From: Methanosphaera sp. rholeuAM74
GTDB lineage: Archaea > Methanobacteriota > Methanobacteria > Methanobacteriales > Methanobacteriaceae
Direction: 5' to 3'
NCBI GenBank assembly: GCA_003266075.1
Contig: MUZZ01000063.1
Location: 1-19,609 of the forward strand
Length of the DNA stretch: 19,609 bases
Shown here: piece by piece, positions 1 to 6,868 of the stretch
Layout of the letters: each line of letters begins with the position of its first letter
Position numbering within the stretch: position 1 is the first letter of the stretch
Notes under the pieces: model-generated
Database searches by the model: none
Told to the model about the DNA's origin: nothing
What the model saw: the letters and a program-made list of their open reading frames with translations, nothing else
Position numbers and translations under genes: made by a program

Positions 1-139
1 TGAACAAGCTGCTAAAATCGCAACTTACATCAGAAGTCACGGTCCATTCGAACCTCACAGATTACCTGCTGATGAAATGGAATACACTAGTCTTCCAGGT
101 GTCCTTGAAAAACTTGAAGACAGATTTGAAGATATGTAG
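1..139 (+). CDS. fbp: Fructose-1,6-bisphosphate aldolase/phosphatase, C-terminal end (5' truncated)
   Basis: Reading from base 2, the last 45 codons are open and end in TAG at 137-139. The peptide contains YIRSHGPFEPHRLP followed by EMEYTSLPGVLEKLEDRF. This matches my memory of the C-terminal tail of the archaeal bifunctional FBP aldolase/phosphatase (class V FBPase, as in Sulfolobus ST0318), where HGPFxPHRL and EMEYTTLP are conserved. The enzyme condenses triose phosphates to fructose-1,6-bisphosphate and dephosphorylates it to fructose-6-phosphate, the committing step of gluconeogenesis in the cytoplasm. Codon choice is strongly biased, as expected for an abundant central-metabolism enzyme. 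Only the tail is visible, so integrity of the active site cannot be judged. The gene is convergent with metX. Confidence 0.85.
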   Translation, partial: EQAAKIATYIRSHGPFEPHRLPADEMEYTSLPGVLEKLEDRFEDM

Positions 140-158
140 ATGATTTGATTCATCTTAA

Positions 159-167
159 TTTTTTTTT
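159..167 (+). terminator. T-tract terminator of fbp
   Basis: A run of nine T residues begins 20 bases after the fbp stop codon. Archaeal RNA polymerase terminates on such tracts without needing a hairpin. A second, shorter T-rich stretch follows at about 178-185. Confidence 0.5.
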
Positions 168-265
168 AAAAAACCAACTTTTTTAAAACACATTTGATTA
201 TTTTCATCCTAATTTTTTGGAACGCTTATTTTGGAAATATTTATGTTTGATTCTTTAATGAAAGC

Positions 266-735
266 CAACATTCAATGCAACATTATATTTCCTATGCAAC
301 ATGGAATACAACAATTCAAATTTAAAACAGCATTGAAAGCAACATTTAAAAAATAATACAACATATAATACAGCATTAATTTTTTTAATCGAACATTTAT
401 TTCAGGAAAACAACATAGAATGAAACATTGCAACAGTTAAATTTTATAAAAACAACATTGAAAAAATAATGAATTAGAATGAGTTATCATTAAAACAGAG
501 AAAAATATTAAGGAATAATTACAACAATGAATTCATAATGAAACAATGAATGCAACTTAGAAAATATGAAATCTAACATAGGTGAAAAATAATGCAACAG
601 AAAAAAATATAATGCAACATGGGAAACCTTTAAATACAACAAGAAACATATTATGTAATATGAAATACAACATAGATAAATTGAATACAGCGTTTGTAAA
701 TATAGAATACAACAATGTAAATCAAATGAAACATA
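266..735 (+). repeat. CAACAT direct-repeat array (31-bp tandem repeat, degenerating distally)
   Basis: This convergent intergenic region (140-799) contains no convincing gene but is packed with one motif in one orientation. Exact CAACAT starts at 266, 278, 297, 340, 359, 411, 453, 615 and 668. One- or two-mismatch copies start at 309, 328, 371, 391, 423, 431, 522, 541, 553, 574, 595, 637, 644, 688, 710 and 729. From 266 to 371 the spacings alternate 12, 19, 12, 19, 12, 19, 12, giving a 31-bp unit of two half-sites (CAACAT, 6 bases, CAACAT, then an A/T-rich tail). Beyond 390 the spacing loosens but stays mostly near 12, 19-22 or 31 bp, roughly whole helical turns. A 31-bp period is not a multiple of three, so this is not a coding repeat. 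CRISPR is excluded because there are no conserved long repeats with unique spacers. The coordinates and counts were made by eye. Confidence 0.75.
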
Positions 736-799
736 GATTACATCATAAAAAAATTGTAAATATTAAAATAAATAATGATAAGATAAAGAGTAAAATGTA

Positions 800-2275
800 C
801 TAATCTTTATCTATCAGATTTGATAAATGAGCAGTAGTGATACTACCAATAACATTATTATAGTCATCAATTACAGGTAATCCTGAAATATCGTGTTCTT
901 TTAATTTCCGAGAAACATCGAATATTGAATCATCAGGGTGGCATGTAAGAACATCTTTAGTCATTATTTCATCAATATTGGTAGTATTAGTAGCTATTGC
1001 TTTAGCTAAATCCCATGCAGTGATAATACCTATGATTTTATGGTCACTATTAACTATAGGTATGTGAGTCTTATTTTTCATTAACATTAACTCAGCAGCT
1101 TGTTTTATACCCTCTGTTTCATGTAAAGTAGCAACTTCAGTAGACATGACATCCTTAACATGAGCTTTAGACAAGAAGTTAGTAATGATATAACTTAGCT
1201 GACGATTTTCTATTAAGAAGGCATCATGCCCGTATTCTGAGTTGAGTTTAGAATATGATACGTCGATGTTGATAGCTTTTAATGCCATCACTATTTCTTC
1301 TATTTGTTGTTCTGTGTATAACCAATCAGATGATATAGAAATGACAAGCATCCTCGATTTAATTGATTTTAAACCTTCTTCTAAAGAGTTATTTACACGT
1401 AAATCAAAGTAGTCTAAAGCTTTGGTAATATACAGATAACTATTAGCATCGAATATTTTAGTGAAAGAAAAACCCTGATGTTTGAGATAGCTTTCTACTT
1501 GGAATTCTGTTTCAAAGTTGTAGCTATATTGTTCTTTATCCTGTAGTTTTCGACCAAACTTTTCTCTCATGGATTCATTACTAAGATAGGTAATGTGTCC
1601 TATCATCCTAGCTAGTGATAATCCTTTTTCTGGAAATTTTCCTGTATCATAGTAATTACCTTGATTCCAGTTGATGTCTTCGATTATTGCTCTTCTTTCA
1701 ACTTCGTTAAAAGCAATTTGTTGTGTTGTTGAGTAAGCACCAGATGCTATTATTATTGAATTACTTATCATGTCAGGATATGATACTGTCCATTCAAGTG
1801 CTTGCATTCCACCCATAGATCCACCTATTACTGCAAATAATGATGAAATCTCCAGGTAGTCTAATAGTTTTTTTTCTGCATTAACCATATCTTTAATAGT
1901 AATGATTGGAAAATCTAATGCGTATTCCTTGCCTGTATCTGGATTAATTGATGCTGGTCCTGTTGATCCTTTACAACTACCTAATACATTAGAACATATT
2001 ATGAAGTATTTGTTAGTGTCCAAGGGTTTGCCTGGTCCTATGAATATATCCCACCATCCAGGTTTATCATCACCTTCATGCCAGCCAGCAGCATGAGCAC
2101 TACCTGTTAAAGCGTGACAAACTAGGATTACGTTACTTTTCTTGTTATTTAGTGCACCATAGGTTTCATATGCTATTGTAGGATTTTTAAGTTTACTACC
2201 TGTTTCTAGTTCAAAGTCTTCATTGATTGTATAATATTGTGTTTCTACATTTCCTATTGATTTTCTGAAAGCCAT
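800..2275 (-). CDS. metX: Homoserine O-acetyltransferase with C-terminal CBS pair
   Basis: The 491-residue protein transfers an acetyl group from acetyl-CoA to homoserine, giving the O-acetylhomoserine used by the neighbouring MetY. The alpha/beta-hydrolase core covers about residues 15-370. The nucleophile elbow GGSMGG places the catalytic Ser at 153, with the likely Asp317 (SSDWLY) and His350 (YGHDAF) completing the triad. The early motifs CHALTGSAH and LGSCKGSTGP are typical of the family. Residues 372-491 form two CBS motifs (KDVMSTEVATL and EIMTKDVLTCHPDD regions), an adenosyl-ligand sensing module known to be fused to MetX in several methanogens. The start is supported by a GGGGGG Shine-Dalgarno at 2281-2286, five bases from ATG. 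The gene lies 154 bp downstream of metY on the same strand. Some MetX-like enzymes use succinyl-CoA, which cannot be settled from sequence by eye. Confidence 0.93.
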   Translation of the reverse strand: MAFRKSIGNVETQYYTINEDFELETGSKLKNPTIAYETYGALNNKKSNVILVCHALTGSAHAAGWHEGDDKPGWWDIFIGPGKPLDTNKYFIICSNVLGSCKGSTGPASINPDTGKEYALDFPIITIKDMVNAEKKLLDYLEISSLFAVIGGSMGGMQALEWTVSYPDMISNSIIIASGAYSTTQQIAFNEVERRAIIEDINWNQGNYYDTGKFPEKGLSLARMIGHITYLSNESMREKFGRKLQDKEQYSYNFETEFQVESYLKHQGFSFTKIFDANSYLYITKALDYFDLRVNNSLEEGLKSIKSRMLVISISSDWLYTEQQIEEIVMALKAINIDVSYSKLNSEYGHDAFLIENRQLSYIITNFLSKAHVKDVMSTEVATLHETEGIKQAAELMLMKNKTHIPIVNSDHKIIGIITAWDLAKAIATNTTNIDEIMTKDVLTCHPDDSIFDVSRKLKEHDISGLPVIDDYNNVIGSITTAHLSNLIDKD

Positions 2276-2296
2276 ATAATCCCCCCATAGTGTTAT

Positions 2297-2323
2297 TTAT
2301 ATATAATGTATGTTGTTACTTAT
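2297..2323 (-). promoter_or_regulatory. Candidate metX promoter with upstream GTTGTTACTTAT element
   Basis: On the minus strand a TATA-like stretch (TTATATATAAAT, about 2297-2307) lies next to ATAAGTAACAAC (complement of 2312-2323). The same 12 bases occur just upstream of the adhesin TATA box at 15596-15607. The TATA is only about 25 bases from the metX ATG, which would leave the Shine-Dalgarno untranscribed. Initiation may therefore use an upstream AT-rich site, or metX may be read through from metY. Confidence 0.35.
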
Positions 2324-2379
2324 TAATAACCTATTGGATTTTACCGTTTTAAAAAGTTAAAGGTTAATTAAATTATGTT

Positions 2380-2386
2380 AAAAAAA
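2380..2386 (-). terminator. Weak T-tract after metY
   Basis: A run of seven A (seven T on the minus strand) lies about 44 bases after the metY stop codon. It may partly separate metY transcription from metX. Confidence 0.3.
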
Positions 2387-2429
2387 GTGAAAAGGATGAG
2401 GACTATGAGTTTTGGATTAGTACTGTTAG

Positions 2430-3722
<1,293 letters not shown>

Positions 3723-3796
3723 TATTATCTACTCCTTCATGTTTTTTTTGTTGTTCTATTATTTTATTTGGTTTTTTTAGTTTTTGTAGTTAACAC

Positions 3797-3816
3797 AATA
3801 TAACAATTGTTATATT
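3797..3816. promoter_or_regulatory. Perfect 20-bp palindrome in the metY/coiled-coil divergent region (candidate operator)
   Basis: The half-site AATATAACAA is followed directly by its exact reverse complement, centred between 3806 and 3807. On the metY strand a TATA box (TTTTATATA, about 3824-3833) lies upstream, which would place the transcription start about 25 bases on, inside this palindrome. That is a classic site for an archaeal repressor that blocks RNA polymerase. It also lies about 100 bp upstream of the divergent ribbon-helix-helix gene, so either gene could be the target. Confidence 0.55.
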
Positions 3817-3822
3817 TTTCAT

Positions 3823-3834
3823 CATATATAAAAT
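3823..3834 (-). promoter_or_regulatory. metY TATA box
   Basis: On the minus strand the sequence reads ATTTTATATATG, a good archaeal TATA element. It lies about 100 bases upstream of the metY ATG, giving a leader of about 80 bases that includes the AAGGAG ribosome-binding site. Because it is near-symmetric it might also serve the plus strand. Confidence 0.45.
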
Positions 3835-3851
3835 TATTGGAAAAAATAATA

Positions 3852-3869
3852 CAACATTAAATACAACAT
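3852..3869 (+). promoter_or_regulatory. CAACAT pair upstream of the coiled-coil gene
   Basis: Two exact CAACAT motifs start at 3852 and 3864, 12 bp apart, in the form CAACAT-TAAATA-CAACAT. This is the same spacing and orientation as the half-sites of the 266-735 array. The TATA-like ATATAAAT at 3873-3880 follows immediately and lies about 25 bases before a start near 3900. A protein bound here would touch the TBP/TFB site, so autoregulation by the downstream DNA-binding protein is a reasonable inference. Confidence 0.55.
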
Positions 3870-3910
3870 AGAATATAAATAGTATTAATAAATGTTGGAT
3901 TTAGATAAAA

Positions 3911-4939
3911 ATGTCTGAAGATGAAATAGTACGAAAAAGTATTCAAGTAAAAACAAGCTTATGGGATAGATTCCAGAAAAAAATAGAAGAAGTATATGGT
4001 ACAACCTATAAGAAGCAAGGAGAAGCCATAGAAAATGCCCTAATAAACTATATTAATGGAATTGAAAATGACCCAGAAGAAGTTGAAAAACTAAAAAATC
4101 AATTGAACAATATAAACAACGAAAACAGCCAATTAAAGACTCAAAACACTGAATACACAAATAAAATCAACAATTTGAAAGAAAAAATAAACGAACTCCA
4201 GTCAAGATATGATGAACAAAAAAATGAAAACCAAAACATCAAAGAGGAATTACAAAAGACAAAAAATGAAAATACGGAAATGATGAATAAAATACAACAA
4301 GACACAAACCAAATACAACATTCAACTAAATCCATCAAAGAACTCGAAGTAAATGAAAACAAGCTTCAGACAAGCCTTAAAAGTAAGAGTGATGAGTTAA
4401 ATAAGATAAGCCAAGACAATAAGGACTTAACAACAAAAAACAAAGAGTTAACTGACGAGCTAATGGATTTAAAACTCAAAGTAAATGAGTACAAAAAAGA
4501 TGTGGACTCATTTAAGGATAAAGAGAAACTATATGAGGAAAGTATAGCTGAAAAAGATAAACGTAATAAGTTACTAGAAGACCAGATTAAAGACCTCAAA
4601 AACGATAAGAAAAATAATGTAGAAGAGATAAAAGAACTTAAAGAAGAGCGTAAAACATTAACCAAGGATAAAAATGAAATTGCACAGAACCTCGAGACAA
4701 CAGAACAACAGTATGACAATCAGATAAAAGAATATAAAAAGCTAGTCAATAAGAGAGAACATACACAAGAAGTTCTCAACAAACAACAAGATGAACTGAA
4801 CGAAGCCATGAAAAAGTTGGAGAAATACTCCTATGCAATGGGTAAACTAGAGAATATGAGCCTTATTGACAGATTATTCAATCGTATACCTACAGAAGTT
4901 AAACAGTTAGCACCTGGAGAAGAAGAAAAGGATGATTAA
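3911..4939 (+). CDS. Ribbon-helix-helix DNA-binding protein with long coiled coil
   Basis: I do not recognise this 342-residue protein as a named family. Residues 8-50 look like a ribbon-helix-helix unit: a strand (RKSIQVKTSLWDRF), helix A (about 17-30) and helix B (KKQGEAIENALINYI). RHH proteins dimerise through the strand and insert it in the DNA major groove. Residues about 57-305 are almost pure Lys/Glu/Asn/Gln heptads, predicting a long parallel coiled coil. The last 35 residues (MSLIDRLFNRIP, then an acidic tail) form a short non-coil end that could bind a partner. No signal peptide or membrane segment is present, so it should be cytoplasmic. There is no strong Shine-Dalgarno; the TATA at 3873-3880 implies a very short leader. 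Its promoter carries the CAACAT pair also found in the array at 266-735. The 3' end overlaps the convergent helicase gene by four bases. Confidence 0.8.
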   Translation: MSEDEIVRKSIQVKTSLWDRFQKKIEEVYGTTYKKQGEAIENALINYINGIENDPEEVEKLKNQLNNINNENSQLKTQNTEYTNKINNLKEKINELQSRYDEQKNENQNIKEELQKTKNENTEMMNKIQQDTNQIQHSTKSIKELEVNENKLQTSLKSKSDELNKISQDNKDLTTKNKELTDELMDLKLKVNEYKKDVDSFKDKEKLYEESIAEKDKRNKLLEDQIKDLKNDKKNNVEEIKELKEERKTLTKDKNEIAQNLETTEQQYDNQIKEYKKLVNKREHTQEVLNKQQDELNEAMKKLEKYSYAMGKLENMSLIDRLFNRIPTEVKQLAPGEEEKDD

Positions 4940-6759
4940 CGTATTATATCCTCTAAGTATATCATGTCTAGTGGTGATATAGAATCCAAGAATGCCTTTA
5001 AGTTTTCATCAGTTGATAGTAGAGAGTAATCTCCGATTATTATTAATTTTTTTCTTGAACGTGTAATAGACACGTTTAGTTGATTAGTGTTTCCCAGAAA
5101 CTTCTTCTGGAATGTAGTGAGTGATTTATAGGAGCTTTTGCAGAAACTGATTATTATAACATCTTTTTCTCTTCCCTGAAACCTGTAGATTGTATCTGTT
5201 TCTATGTTGTATTTATGTTTTCTTAGATGTGATTGTATATTTAGTTTTTGTTTACGATATGGTGTTATTATACCGATATCATCCTCTCGTATTTGGTTAT
5301 CTATTAGTGCTTCCACTATTTTTAGGATTAGAAGTGTTTCGTGTGTGTTCTGACATCCCCCTGATATCACATCCTCATTGTAGGTTGTGTTTGTTGTGTC
5401 TATGAATGTTATTGTGCTGTTATCTAGGAGGTAGTAGTTGTTGTTAGTTAGTTGTATTTGCTTTTTCTTTGCACTTTCATGTGTTTTTAATTTATTGTTG
5501 TAATATAGTTTGCTTGCTATTTGTGAGATTTTCTCGTTCATCCTATATTGTGTGTCTAGAAATGTATGGTTTTTGGGGTATTTTTCTATCATGAGATTGA
5601 ATATTGATTTGTTTAGGAAGTATGATGCGTTTTTGTTGGATATTGGCTGTAGTTGTTGGTCGTCTCCGATTAGTAGGAATTTATCTGTTTTCATTAGTGG
5701 TATTATTGCTAAGTATACTGGTATCTGACTTGATTCATCCATTATTGTGTAGTCAAATTCTATGTTTCTTGTTAGGTAGTTTGATGATGATATTACTGTG
5801 GTTGCAATTATTTTAGCGTTATCTAGTAGTTCTTCTTGGATTTGTGATTCTATTTTCTCTATTTGTTCTCGTGTTTTTTCTTGTTCTTCTATTTTCTCTT
5901 TTTCTTGTAGTTGTTGTATTTTTATTTCTTCTGTGTTTATTATCTTGTTTATTAGTTTGGATAGTAGTGTTTGTTTGTTGTTGTGTGTTATCGTTGTTTT
6001 GGATTGTTGTTGTAGTTGTTGTATTTGTTTGTATTTTGGGTGTTGTTGTAATTGTTTTTGTAGTGTGTATTTCTGTGTTGTTGGTGCTATTTTTTCATTT
6101 ATTCCTAGTCGTATTATGTCTTGTTGGGGTATGTCATCTAGTTTTTCTAGTATGTTGTCTAGTGCTATGTGTGTGTGGGTTGTCAGGAGTATTGTTTGTT
6201 GTTCTTGGTATAGTTGTCTTATTATCTGGGTGATAGTATGGGTTTTTCCTGTTCCTGGTGGTCCTTTGATTATGTGAAATTTTTCGGTTGTTATTGCCTT
6301 TTTTACGGCTTGTTCTTGTTTTGGGTTTAGTTTCTTGTTGGTATATTTTTTTTGTGTGTATGTTGTTTTTTGTTGGTTTATTATTGTTTTTAGTGTTTCT
6401 TTGTTTTCTTGGTTTATCTTATTTTCTTCTATGTTTGTCAGGGTTTGCTGTATTTTTGAGAGGATGATGTCTTGTTGTATGTTGTTTATCTTGATTGTTT
6501 GGTTTTTCTGGAAGTGTTGTGGGTGTTTTGTTTTTAGTTGTATGTTTTTTTGGTTGTTTTTGTGTAGTGTGCATTGAATTTTATTTACTTCCAGATGTGT
6601 ATTTAGTGGTAACTTTATAGGCTTTTTTAGGGAGACATCTATTATTTCATTATTGACCTTCAATATTTTACCAAGTGTTGATTGGTTTTGCAGTTTTTCT
6701 TTTTCGATAAATTGTTTTAATTGATTGACGAATTTTTCGTATTTTATTGTGTTAATCAT
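4936..6759 (-). CDS. Superfamily 1 helicase, Upf1/DNA2/IGHMBP2-like
   Basis: The 607-residue protein has a complete SF1B helicase core. Visible motifs are a Q-motif-like LNPKQEQAV (144-152), Walker A GPPGTGKT (166-173), motif Ia TTHTHIALDNILEKL (from 193), Walker B DESS (341-344), motif III GDDQQLQP (366-373), QYRM (404-407), ITPYRKQK (from 498), motif V YRFQGREKD (525-533) and motif VI NVSITRSRKK (562-571). The N-terminal 100 residues resemble the beta-barrel (1B) region of IGHMBP2/Upf1-type helicases. Residues 225-310 form a Gln/Glu-rich helical insertion (stalk). It should unwind or translocate on DNA or RNA in the cytoplasm; the substrate cannot be read from sequence. No Shine-Dalgarno is seen, and TATA-like AGTATATACT at about 6774-6783 and an upstream AT-rich site suggest a near-leaderless transcript. 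The gene is unusually rich in Gln, Lys, Thr and Asn codons. Confidence 0.88.
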   Translation of the reverse strand: MINTIKYEKFVNQLKQFIEKEKLQNQSTLGKILKVNNEIIDVSLKKPIKLPLNTHLEVNKIQCTLHKNNQKNIQLKTKHPQHFQKNQTIKINNIQQDIILSKIQQTLTNIEENKINQENKETLKTIINQQKTTYTQKKYTNKKLNPKQEQAVKKAITTEKFHIIKGPPGTGKTHTITQIIRQLYQEQQTILLTTHTHIALDNILEKLDDIPQQDIIRLGINEKIAPTTQKYTLQKQLQQHPKYKQIQQLQQQSKTTITHNNKQTLLSKLINKIINTEEIKIQQLQEKEKIEEQEKTREQIEKIESQIQEELLDNAKIIATTVISSSNYLTRNIEFDYTIMDESSQIPVYLAIIPLMKTDKFLLIGDDQQLQPISNKNASYFLNKSIFNLMIEKYPKNHTFLDTQYRMNEKISQIASKLYYNNKLKTHESAKKKQIQLTNNNYYLLDNSTITFIDTTNTTYNEDVISGGCQNTHETLLILKIVEALIDNQIREDDIGIITPYRKQKLNIQSHLRKHKYNIETDTIYRFQGREKDVIIISFCKSSYKSLTTFQKKFLGNTNQLNVSITRSRKKLIIIGDYSLLSTDENLKAFLDSISPLDMIYLEDIIR

Positions 6760-6868
6760 AATTAGTATTACTAAGTATATACTAAGTTATTAATATACTT
6801 TTGGTGAAAAACATAAATCAAACTATGAACACTAAAAAACTAAAAAATAGAAAAAAAGACAAAAAAGA

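Noticed and set aside
266..735. CRISPR array
   Set aside because: The conserved part is only about 18 bp, the intervals are A/T-rich and similar to each other, and there are no Cas genes in the window.
582..803. Plus-strand open frame of 73 codons in the CAACAT region
   Set aside because: Its codons simply follow the repeated CAACAT motifs, it has no Shine-Dalgarno, it runs over the metX stop codon, and the 31-bp repeat period upstream is not compatible with a coding repeat.
4295..4326. CAACAA and CAACAT motifs 21 bp apart inside the coiled-coil gene, as a third binding site
   Set aside because: They are explained by Ile-Gln-Gln and Ile-Gln-His codons in a Gln-rich stretch; only two motifs occur and the 12-bp pair spacing is absent.
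5798..6277. Plus-strand open frame opposite the helicase giving a Cys/Ser/Val-rich hydrophobic product
   Set aside because: Antisense of Gln/Thr/Lys/Glu-rich helicase codons; the helicase motifs on the minus strand are complete and unambiguous.
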